The translations under genes were made by a program, and so were the position numbers. Below are positions 52,994 to 60,135 of a stretch of DNA of 64,000 nucleotides, one piece after another. The DNA lies in assembly GCF_014779555.2 (NCBI RefSeq), contig NZ_CP094357.1, positions 4,960,001 through 5,024,000 on the forward strand, written 5' to 3'. The notes beneath the pieces were generated by a model, which was not told the DNA's origin, searched no databases, and was given only the letters and a program-made list of their open reading frames with translations. Each line of letters opens with the position of its first letter. The first letter of the stretch is position 1. The stretch is from Lysobacter capsici. GTDB taxonomy: Bacteria; Pseudomonadota; Gammaproteobacteria; Xanthomonadales; Xanthomonadaceae.

Positions 52994-55042
52994 ATGTTCA
53001 GATCGGAGCGAAACCGCCGGGTCGGCCCGCCGATCGTGGCGACCCTGGCCGCGGCGCTGTCGTGCATGTCCGCCGCCCACGCACAGTTCAAGGTCGCCTC
53101 GACCTTCCGCAACACCACCGAACCCGGCTGGACGGTGACCGGTACCAACAACACCGGGACCAACGACAGCGGCATCTTCACCGGCGGCTACGGCGCCATT
53201 CCCAACAACGTCAACGACGCCAACGGCAGCGGCTGGCTGCGCCTGACCACCAACGTCAACAGCCAGCAAGGCCTGGCGCTGTACACCGGCGGATCGTTCC
53301 CGTCCTCGCAAGGCGTGATCGTCGAGTTCGATTACGTCAACTGGGGCGGCAACGGTGCCGACGGCACCGCGTTCTTCCTGTACGACGCGACCACCACCAT
53401 GGCCGGCGCCCAACCCGGCGCGAGCCTTGGCTACTGCAACGGCACCGGCGGCTACCTGGGCATCGGCCTGGACGAGTTCGGCAATTTTTCGGCCGAAACC
53501 ACCGCCGGGTTCTGCCCGACCAGCGGCACCAGCCCCGGCTCGGCCGCGGACCGGCTGGTGCTGCGCGGGCCGCGCGCGAACAACAACCCGTACATCGCCG
53601 GCGCTTCGGTGGGCGGCGGCGGCATCGACACGCCCAGCGTCACCTCCCGGCCGTCCAACGAGCGCCTGCGGGTGGCGCTGATTCCCAACGGTACCGGCTA
53701 CCTGGTCTCCGTCGGGCTCGGCGTCGACGGCGCCACGGTCACCCCGTTGCTGACCAACCAGGCGTTCAATTTCGTCGCGCCGACCAACCTGCGCATGGGC
53801 TTTTCCGGTTCCACCGGCGGTTTGAACAACATCCACGAAGTACGCAACGTCATCGCTTCGGTGCCGGCCAACATCGGCCTGACCAAGACCGTTTCGGCCG
53901 CGCGCATCACCCGCGGCCAGCCGGTGAGTTACCAGGTCGTGATGACCAACCTGGACATCAACACCACCGCCGCCGGCAATCAGGCGCCGAGCATTCCCGG
54001 CACCGACGCCCCGGATTTCCTCGACACCCTGCCGCCGCAGATCGCCGGCGCGACCTGGACCTGCGCGGCCAGCGCGGGTTCGACCTGCCCGGCGCCGAGC
54101 GGCACCGGCAGCCTGAACTTCACCGGCGGCTACTCGCTCGCCCCCGGCGGCACCCTGACCTTCGCCATCAGCGGCACCGTCGCCAACAACGCGACCTGCA
54201 ACGGCACGGTCGCCAATACCGCAACCGCGACGTTCTCCAGCACCGACGGCTTCGGCGATATCGACCCCAGCAACAACACCGCCAGCGCGAACTTCGCGGT
54301 CGACTGCATCAACCTGGCTGTCGACAAGACCACCGCGCAGACCCAGTTCACCGCCGGCGGCACCGGCACCTACAACATCGCGGTCAGCAACAGCGGGACG
54401 ATCGCCACGACCGGCACGCTCACCGTCACCGACACCCTGCCCGCCGGCCTGAGCGTGGCCGACGGCGCGGTCGCGCTGAGCGGCGCCAACGCCGCCAACT
54501 GGGCCTGCACCGCCGCCGCCAACGCCCTGACCTGCACCAGCGCCACGGCGATCGCCGCCGCGGCCAGCTCGACCTTCGGTTTCAACGTCGCCGTCGATTT
54601 CGCCGCCACCGGGCCGGTGGTCAACACCGCGCGCGTGGCTGGCGGCGGCGACGCCAACTGCCCGCTCGCCACGCCCTGCGCCGACCCCACGCCCACCAGC
54701 ACACCGGTGGTGCGTCCGTCGGTGAGCCTGCGCATCAGCAAGACCGACGGCGTCGGCACGTACACCCCCGGCGGCAGCGCGACCTATGTCATCACCGCCT
54801 GCAACCAAAGCGGTCCGGATCCGGCCAACGGCGCCACCATCACCGACCCGCTGCCCGCCGGCGTGACCCTGAGCGGCCCGTGGAACTGCGCTGGCAGCGG
54901 CGCGGTGCCGGGCACCTGCCCCGCGAGCGGCGGCGCGGTCGGCGGCAATGCGGTCTCGGTGACCGGCGTGGTGCTGCCGGTCGGCGGCTGCGTGAGCGTG
55001 AATGTGCCGGTGAGTTTCAGTTCGAATCCGGCGGATTATTGA
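52994..55042 (+). CDS. Secreted protein with lectin-like domain and DUF11 repeats
   Basis: 682 residues from the ATG at 52994 (GGGGGAG at 5 bases); earlier in-frame ATGs at 52946 and 52961 lack this. Signal peptide ends SAAHA-Q. Residues 32-285 resemble L-type (legume-like) lectin folds: VIVEFDYVNWGGNGADGTAF and GYLGIGLDEFGNFSAE. Three DUF11 modules follow (starting near 290, 440 and 580), each with NTA-type and PLPAG(V/L)-type motifs (DTLPAGLSVADG, DPLPAGVTLSGP). The third module stops in the middle of its pattern (VPVSFSSNPADY). It is a cell-surface or secreted adhesion-type protein. Confidence 0.8.
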   Translation: MFRSERNRRVGPPIVATLAAALSCMSAAHAQFKVASTFRNTTEPGWTVTGTNNTGTNDSGIFTGGYGAIPNNVNDANGSGWLRLTTNVNSQQGLALYTGGSFPSSQGVIVEFDYVNWGGNGADGTAFFLYDATTTMAGAQPGASLGYCNGTGGYLGIGLDEFGNFSAETTAGFCPTSGTSPGSAADRLVLRGPRANNNPYIAGASVGGGGIDTPSVTSRPSNERLRVALIPNGTGYLVSVGLGVDGATVTPLLTNQAFNFVAPTNLRMGFSGSTGGLNNIHEVRNVIASVPANIGLTKTVSAARITRGQPVSYQVVMTNLDINTTAAGNQAPSIPGTDAPDFLDTLPPQIAGATWTCAASAGSTCPAPSGTGSLNFTGGYSLAPGGTLTFAISGTVANNATCNGTVANTATATFSSTDGFGDIDPSNNTASANFAVDCINLAVDKTTAQTQFTAGGTGTYNIAVSNSGTIATTGTLTVTDTLPAGLSVADGAVALSGANAANWACTAAANALTCTSATAIAAAASSTFGFNVAVDFAATGPVVNTARVAGGGDANCPLATPCADPTPTSTPVVRPSVSLRISKTDGVGTYTPGGSATYVITACNQSGPDPANGATITDPLPAGVTLSGPWNCAGSGAVPGTCPASGGAVGGNAVSVTGVVLPVGGCVSVNVPVSFSSNPADY

Positions 55043-55102
55043 GCGTGGTGGCAGCCGCTCGCTGAGGAAACGGCGTGCCACGTTTGAGGCGAAGCGACCC
55101 GG

Positions 55103-56137
55103 TTACGAACGCACCGTTACGCGCCAGCACTGCCGATCGACCTGCACCCAGTCGATCTCCACCGGCAGGAACTTCTCGATCAGGCGCGCGTTGCTCGACA
55201 AATGATCGCTGATGAAGGCCGTGGTGAACTCGCCGCCGCCGGCCAGCGCCATCGGCAGCAGCAACTGGTCGGACAAGTGCTCGCCGACCGCGGCCGACGA
55301 CGCCAGATAGGCCGACACCTGCTTGACCAGGCCGATCGCGACCTGCTCGGCGCTGAGACCGCGCTCGCCCAAGGCACTGAACAACTCGGTGTGCTGCTGC
55401 TCGCCCTGCACGCGCAGCATCAGCACGTTGCCCGGGCTTTGCGCGAGCGCGGCGCGACGCAGGTGCTGATGCTCGGGCGCAAGGCCCAGGCGTTCGGCGA
55501 CGACCTGCAACTCGCGCTGGCCGATCTGGTCGTGCAAGGCCGACAACAACGCGGTCGCATCCAATCGCGGCGCCGGATCGCGCTGGTCGAACGCGTGCGT
55601 GCGCAGTCGCGCGTTCGGCGCGACCCGCAGTTGCAGCGCGCCACCACCGGCCGGGAAGAAGCCGTGGCGCAGCAAGGCGAACTCGGTGTCCACGCCCATG
55701 CGTCGCAACGCCGGCAAATAGGCCTCGGCGATGAAGTCCGCGCACGGCGCGAGCGGATTATGGGTGCCGCCCTCGATGGTCACCTCCGACGGCCCGTCGC
55801 ACGACCACAGCGCCGGCAATACCGTCTGCATCACCAAGGTCGCCGACCCGGCGGTGCCGATCGAGAAACGGTAACGCCCCGGATTGACCGCGCCGGGGAT
55901 GAAACGCAGCGTGGTCGCGCCCAATTGCGCACCGTCCACATGCGCGCAGCCGATTTGCGCCGCCGCGCCGACCGCGGTCAGATGCTGGCGCATCAAGCCC
56001 GGGCGCGAACGCTTGGCGCGGATGTGCTGCATCTCGAACGCCGTGCCGGTGCACAGGCTCAGGCTCAATGCGGTACGCAGCAACTGTCCGCCGCCCTCGA
56101 TCCCGCTGATTTCGATCAATTCCATCTTGCGATCCAT
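55103..56137 (-). CDS. rtcA: RNA 3'-terminal phosphate cyclase RtcA
   Basis: 344 residues from the ATG at 56137 (an ATG at 56125 is possible). Signatures: IEISGIEGGGQLLRTALSLS, RPGLMRQHLTAV, RFSIGTAGSATLVMQTVLPA and GGGTHNP-type VTIEGGTHNPLAPCADF. The catalytic His287 lies in GEHLSDQLLLPMALAGGG (E. coli His309). RtcA forms 2',3'-cyclic phosphates at RNA 3' ends using ATP, the substrate chemistry for RtcB. It is the last gene of the rsr-Y RNA-rtcB-rtcA transcript, 122 bases after rtcB. Confidence 0.96.
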   Translation of the reverse strand: MDRKMELIEISGIEGGGQLLRTALSLSLCTGTAFEMQHIRAKRSRPGLMRQHLTAVGAAAQIGCAHVDGAQLGATTLRFIPGAVNPGRYRFSIGTAGSATLVMQTVLPALWSCDGPSEVTIEGGTHNPLAPCADFIAEAYLPALRRMGVDTEFALLRHGFFPAGGGALQLRVAPNARLRTHAFDQRDPAPRLDATALLSALHDQIGQRELQVVAERLGLAPEHQHLRRAALAQSPGNVLMLRVQGEQQHTELFSALGERGLSAEQVAIGLVKQVSAYLASSAAVGEHLSDQLLLPMALAGGGEFTTAFISDHLSSNARLIEKFLPVEIDWVQVDRQCWRVTVRS

Positions 56138-56259
56138 GACTCGGGGCGGCCTTGCGGACGCCCGTACTCCTTTATCTATCCAATCTCTCATCGGACGGCC
56201 AATACCGTCCATGTGTATCGCCGATCCGCGCGCGGGCGAACTTCATCCGCGCGACGACA

Positions 56260-57501
56260 TCAACCCTTGACGCACACCACCTGCCGCAGCGTATGCACGA
56301 TTTCGACCAGGTCGCTCTGCGCGGCCATGACCGCGTCGATCGACTTGTAAGCGGCCGGCGACTCGTCGACCACCTCGGCATCCTTGCGGCATTCCACGTG
56401 CGCGGTCGCCTTGGCGTGATCCTCCAGGCTGATGCGCTTCTTCGCCTCGGTGCGGCTCATCACTCGGCCCGCGCCGTGGCTGCAGCTGTGGAAGCTGTCG
56501 GCGTTGCCCAGGCCGCGCACGATGAAGCTCTTGGCGCCCATGCTGCCCGGGATGATGCCCAGCTCGCCCTTGCGCGCGCTCACCGCGCCCTTGCGGGTCA
56601 CCAGCACGTCCTTGCCGAAATGGTGCTCGCGGTTGACGTAGTTGTGGTGACAGTTCACCGCCTCGGCCTGGGCCTGGAACGGTTTGGCGATCACCTTGCG
56701 CACCGCCTCGACCACGTGCTTCATCATGATCTCGCGGTTGCTGCGCGCGAACTGCTGCGCCCACTCGACCGCATGCACGTAGTCGTTGTAGTGATCGCTG
56801 CCTTCGGGCAGATAGGCCAGGTCCTGGTCCGGCAGATTGATCATCCAGCGGCGCATGTCCTGCTTGGCCAGTTCGATGAAGTGGCTGCCGATCGCGTTGC
56901 CGACGCCGCGCGAACCCGAGTGCAGCATGAACCACACGCGGTTCTCCTCGTCCAGGCAGACCTCGACGAAGTGATTGCCGGTGCCGAGCGTCCCCAGGTG
57001 ATTCAAGTGATTGCTGCGCTCGAGCTTCGGATGCTTGGCAATGATGCGATCGAAGCCCTCGTGCAGGCCCGACCAGCGCTGCAACGAAGCCTGCGGCGGA
57101 TTCGCCCAGGCGCCCTTGTCGCGCAGGCCGCGGCCGACGGTGCGGCCGTGCGGCACCGCTTTCTCGATCGCCGCGCGCACTTCGCCCAACTGGTCCGGCA
57201 GATCGTTGGCGGTCAGCGTGGTACGCACCGCGATCATGCCGCAGCCGATGTCGACGCCGACCGCCGCCGGCACGATCGCGCCCACGGTCGGCACCACCGA
57301 ACCCACGGTCGCGCCCTTGCCGAGATGCACGTCGGGCATCACCGCGATCCAGCGATGGATGAAGGGCAGCTTGGCGATGTTCTGCAACTGGCGACGCGCT
57401 TCGTCTTCCAGCGGCACGCCGCGGGTCCAGTGCTTGATCGGCACCGAGCCCGGGTCGTTGATGACATCGTAATGGACGTCGGCGTGGGTATTGGCGTTCA
57501 T
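56260..57501 (-). CDS. rtcB: RNA ligase RtcB (3'-phosphate / 5'-OH)
   Basis: 413 residues. The manganese motif is AVGVDIGCGMIAV (Asp84, Cys87); other metal ligands lie in GTGNHFVEV and HSGSRGVG. The guanylylated His342 is in HSCSHGAGRVMSR (E. coli His337). RtcB joins 2',3'-cyclic or 3'-phosphate ends to 5'-OH ends with GTP, repairing or splicing RNA. Preceded by AGAGAG before the ATG at 57501. It lies downstream of the four Y RNA-like elements and upstream of rtcA. Confidence 0.97.
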   Translation of the reverse strand: MNANTHADVHYDVINDPGSVPIKHWTRGVPLEDEARRQLQNIAKLPFIHRWIAVMPDVHLGKGATVGSVVPTVGAIVPAAVGVDIGCGMIAVRTTLTANDLPDQLGEVRAAIEKAVPHGRTVGRGLRDKGAWANPPQASLQRWSGLHEGFDRIIAKHPKLERSNHLNHLGTLGTGNHFVEVCLDEENRVWFMLHSGSRGVGNAIGSHFIELAKQDMRRWMINLPDQDLAYLPEGSDHYNDYVHAVEWAQQFARSNREIMMKHVVEAVRKVIAKPFQAQAEAVNCHHNYVNREHHFGKDVLVTRKGAVSARKGELGIIPGSMGAKSFIVRGLGNADSFHSCSHGAGRVMSRTEAKKRISLEDHAKATAHVECRKDAEVVDESPAAYKSIDAVMAAQSDLVEIVHTLRQVVCVKG

Positions 57502-57653
57502 GGTCTTGCTCTCTGTGTTGCGGGCCTCGCGGCCCTCGCTTCCGCCGTCGGTCCTCGCCGGCGGAAAGGTGAAGGATGCAGTGTCGCGGCGCATGCGGCC
57601 AGCGCTGGTCAGCGCCCGGGGCATGACGACCGTTCGCGGCGGTAGAGGCGCGG
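57502..57653 (-). other. rtcB leader with hairpin
   Basis: The 150 bases between the last Y RNA-like element and rtcB contain the hairpin TTCCGCCG...CGGCGGAA (57540-57566) and no gene. It may separate the RNA from the mRNA part of the transcript. Confidence 0.45.
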
Positions 57654-57722
57654 CACGATGCGACAAGTAAAAGCGGAACCTTGAACTTGGAAGGTTGTAG
57701 TTCCGCCCGCATTCGCATCGTG
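57654..57722 (-). ncRNA. Mini Y RNA-like element lacking the tRNA module
   Basis: Read on the minus strand, a perfect 10-bp outer stem (CACGATGCGA / TCGCATCGTG) encloses GCGAATGC, then the inner stem GCGGAAC / GTTCCGC, with AACTACA after its 5' side. These are the same landmarks as in the three larger elements upstream, but the region between is only about 20 bases (a short CCTT/AAGG hairpin) instead of the tRNA-like module. It is the element nearest rtcB. Confidence 0.65.
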
Positions 57723-57740
57723 ACGCGTTTGAAGCAAAAG

Positions 57741-57871
57741 CCGATGTATCGCGACCAGGTTTACGCGGAACATTCTGTGCTCTACCCGACTGAGCTACCG
57801 TCTCGCAACGGGCGGGATTCGAACCCGCGACACCAGGTCAATGTAGTTCCACAGGCATTCGCGATACAGCG
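57741..57871 (-). ncRNA. Y RNA-like element 1 with tRNA-like module
   Basis: On the minus strand: 5' outer stem with GTATCGCGA, the conserved GCGAATGC, inner stem GTGGAAC / GTTCCGC, then AACTACA. Inside is a permuted tRNA mimic: the T-arm GCGGG-TTCGAAT-CCCGC comes first, then an acceptor-like stem closed by a loop (CCGT-TGCGAG-ACGG), then a D-arm-like GGTAGCTCAGTCGGGTAGAG. There is no anticodon arm and no CCA. This is the architecture of YrlA-type bacterial Y RNAs. It lies in the rsr-rtcB gap. Confidence 0.82.
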
Positions 57872-57914
57872 GTAAAACGATGAGCACACGGCCCGGACCA
57901 CATTGGCCGGAGCC

Positions 57915-58051
57915 GGCGCACTGCGACAAATTTTTGGCGAAACAACTAACTCACCGTTCTACCCGGCTGAACCACCGCCTTGCGGCGGGCGGGATTCGAA
58001 CCCGCGCCTGTGAGCCCCTATGTAGTTTCGCCGGCATTCGCAGCGCGTCGG
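57915..58051 (-). ncRNA. Y RNA-like element 2 with tRNA-like module
   Basis: Same layout: outer stem with CTGCGA, GCGAATGC, inner stem GGCGAAAC / GTTTCGCC (perfect), AACTACA, T-arm GCGGG-TTCGAAT-CCCGC, closed acceptor mimic CCGCC-GCAA-GGCGG and D-arm-like GGTTCAGCCGGGTAGAAC. The base changes relative to elements 1 and 3 are mostly compensatory in stems, which supports the fold. Confidence 0.82.
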
Positions 58052-58095
58052 CGTGACCGAAAAAAAATCGATTGAAGCATGTGAAGCATTGAGTG

Positions 58096-58232
58096 CCGAT
58101 ATATCGCGACTAAAGGCGACGAAACGTTTTCCCGCTCTATCCGCTGATCTACCGTCCTGCGACGGGTGGGATTCGAACCCACGACCTGGCACGTGATAGG
58201 TGTAGTTTCGTCAAGCATTCGCGATACATCGA
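58096..58232 (-). ncRNA. Y RNA-like element 3 with tRNA-like module
   Basis: The element nearest rsr. The outer stem GATGTATCGCGA / TCGCGATATATC pairs over 12 bases; then GCGAATGC; inner stem GACGAAAC / GTTTCGTC; AACTACA; T-arm GTGGG-TTCGAAT-CCCAC; acceptor mimic CCGTC-GCAG-GACGG; and D-arm-like GGTAGATCAGCGGATAGAGC. The inner stem with its GNCGAA sequence fits the Ro60-binding helix described for bacterial Y RNAs. Confidence 0.84.
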
Positions 58233-58251
58233 CCAAGCAAAACCCTGGGCC

Positions 58252-58364
58252 GGCCGGCGGACCCTATTGTCCGCCGGCCCTTCCTGCACCGCATCGCACC
58301 TCCATGGCGCGTGCGGCCGACGGACCGTCCTGGTCCGTCCGCGCGAACGTATCCCTCGTTCGCG
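58252..58364 (-). other. Hairpins between rsr and the Y RNA-like elements
   Basis: Two strong stems lie after the rsr stop: CGCGAACG / CGTTCGCG (58342-58364) and GGCCGGCGGA / TCCGCCGGCC (58252-58279). The latter is followed on the minus strand by a short T run (GGTTTTGCTTGG). They could partly terminate transcription or mark a processing site separating the mRNA from the RNAs. Confidence 0.5.
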
Positions 58365-58407
58365 TTACGGCGCCTCCCTGCGCCGCGCGGCACCGTCTTG
58401 TGGCTGT

Positions 58408-59958
58408 TTACAGCGCGATCGAATCGATCCGCTCCACCCAACGCGTCGCCGTCCCGCCCTGCGCCGCGTACACCGCCAACAGATCGAACACCGCGTCGCT
58501 GAAGCCGCCGATATGCAGCACGTCCGGCGACTCGACCGTCTGGCTGGTCGCGGTCGGCTGCAAGTCGATGCAGACCAGCCGCGCATCCGGGCAACGCGCC
58601 TTGATCTGCGCCCACTCGCGCATGGTCGCGGTCGCGCCGCCGTTGCGGGTGTCGCGCCAGCTTTCGTTGTCCGACACGAGCACCAGCAAATCGACCCGGG
58701 ACTTGTCGCGATTCAACTGCGCCAACGGCGCGCTGACCGCGGTACCGCCGCCGCACAAACCGGCCAACTGCGTCGCCAGCGTCATCACGCTGTCGCGCGG
58801 ATTCAGGCGCAACTTGCGCACCTCGGTGTCGAACGGCATCACCCGCGCGCCCTTGTGGTTGCGCTGGATGCAGGCCGCGACCAGCGCCGCCACGTCGACA
58901 CAGCGCATCTTCGTGGTCGCACCCTTGCGGTAACCGGTGACCGGCGACGCCATCGAACCCGACACGTCGACCGCGACCACGACATCGCCTTCCAGCGCCG
59001 GCACCTGGCGGGTCGCGATCTCCATCGCGTCCTGCAAGGCCTCCACGATCGCCGCCGGCAGGCCGGAGGCGGCGTGGTAGGCGCTCAACAACTGATACGG
59101 AAACACGCGGGCATTGCGGATTTCGTCGGCATCGGTCAGCCGCGCGACGATTTCGTACACGACCCCTTTGTCATCGAACACGCCATGACGCTGGAACGTG
59201 TTGAGGTTCATGCGCAGCGTCTGCCACGACACCGTCCGCGCCAGATGAATCCAATGCGACGTGGTCAGCGGCAACGAGCTGAAATACTGCATCGGCAGCT
59301 TCGGCATCGGCGCGGACTGCGAGCGCTTGAACGCCTCGTACGCCCGCATCTTGGCCGGCAGCGCCGCCTCGTCGACCGGCTTGCCGAGCAACCACGCATA
59401 CAGCGCGGCGCGCTCGGCATCGGCCGGCTTGGGATGAACCATCTTGATCACGTCGGCGAGCGAAGGCTGGTTGCCGATCGCCGCGTTCAACAACTGATCC
59501 ACCGAGGCGCGGTCGAGCCACTGCCGCACCAGACGCTTGGGACGCGAGCCCAGCGACTTGCGACCGACCTGCCCGCTGCGCACGATCTGGACGAAGTTGC
59601 GCAGCATGCGGCCGTTGTCGATCACCCGGCCGAACGCGCGCTCGAACGCCTCGCCGTCGCGGCTGGTCAGGCTGGCCAGCAACAGCGCCGGCATGTCCTT
59701 CATATGGCCGCGCTGGCGGGTGTAGATCGCGGTCTTGGCGACGAACGCCGGCTCGACCTGCGCGCACAGCTTCAACACGTGATCGAGCTGCTGCTCGGCG
59801 CTGGCGTAGAAGGTGTTGTTCAAGCAGCCGGTGGCCGCGTACAGCGCCAGCGCCGACTCCGGGCGGCGCGCATAGGCCAGGCCGCCGGCCTCGTTGCGCG
59901 AGGTGGCCGCCGGCAGCGCCGGGCCGCGGGTCGAAGCGAAGAGGTTGAAGTTGGCCAT
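58408..59958 (-). CDS. rsr: Ro60 orthologue (TROVE and vWA domains), Rsr
   Basis: 516 residues. The N-terminal TROVE domain (HEAT-like ring, about 20-320) includes YAATGCLNNTFYAS and AFVAKTAIYTRQRGHMKDMP. The C-terminal von Willebrand A domain has the MIDAS motif DVSGSM (331-336) and a second metal-site loop LCGGGTAVSAPL. Ro60 binds Y RNAs on the ring surface and misfolded RNA ends in the hole; in bacteria it works with exoribonucleases in RNA quality control. It is the first gene behind the sigma-54 promoter, followed by its likely RNA partners. Confidence 0.95.
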   Translation of the reverse strand: MANFNLFASTRGPALPAATSRNEAGGLAYARRPESALALYAATGCLNNTFYASAEQQLDHVLKLCAQVEPAFVAKTAIYTRQRGHMKDMPALLLASLTSRDGEAFERAFGRVIDNGRMLRNFVQIVRSGQVGRKSLGSRPKRLVRQWLDRASVDQLLNAAIGNQPSLADVIKMVHPKPADAERAALYAWLLGKPVDEAALPAKMRAYEAFKRSQSAPMPKLPMQYFSSLPLTTSHWIHLARTVSWQTLRMNLNTFQRHGVFDDKGVVYEIVARLTDADEIRNARVFPYQLLSAYHAASGLPAAIVEALQDAMEIATRQVPALEGDVVVAVDVSGSMASPVTGYRKGATTKMRCVDVAALVAACIQRNHKGARVMPFDTEVRKLRLNPRDSVMTLATQLAGLCGGGTAVSAPLAQLNRDKSRVDLLVLVSDNESWRDTRNGGATATMREWAQIKARCPDARLVCIDLQPTATSQTVESPDVLHIGGFSDAVFDLLAVYAAQGGTATRWVERIDSIAL

Positions 59959-59992
59959 CGGGGCATTCCGGGTTGGGACTTGCCTGTACTAG

Positions 59993-60009
59993 AGCAAGCG
60001 CCGTGCCAA
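59993..60009 (-). promoter_or_regulatory. Sigma-54 (-24/-12) promoter of the rsr-rtcBA operon
   Basis: On the minus strand TTGGCACGGCGCTTGCT matches the sigma-54 consensus (TGGCAC, five bases, TTGCW) at every conserved base. Transcription would begin about 12 bases further, near 59980, giving a leader of about 20 bases before rsr. This is the promoter expected for control by RtcR, a sigma-54 activator encoded divergently. Confidence 0.93.
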
Positions 60010-60079
60010 CTTCCTGCCGCCATGACTAACCAATTGAACTAGCTGATATTTTCGATATTTCTTGAGCGCCACTCCACAA

Positions 60080-60130
60080 ACGAGACCGGGACATATCTAT
60101 ACTTCAAGATATAAATTTATCCATAAAGAT
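60080..60130. promoter_or_regulatory. AT-rich upstream activator region between rsr and rtcR
   Basis: An AT-rich patch in a GC-rich genome, about 70-130 bases upstream of the sigma-54 promoter. It contains the inverted repeat ATATCT...AGATAT (60093-60112) and the palindrome ATAAATTTAT (60111-60120). It is a good place for RtcR binding sites and also overlaps the rtcR promoter, so autoregulation is possible. Confidence 0.6.
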
Positions 60131-60135
60131 ATCCC

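Noticed and set aside
57780-58200. tRNA genes (T-arm sequences with GGGTTCGAATCCC on the minus strand)
   Set aside because: The T-arm precedes the D-arm-like part, the acceptor-like stem is closed by a loop, and there is no anticodon arm or CCA. They fit tRNA-mimicking Y RNAs instead.
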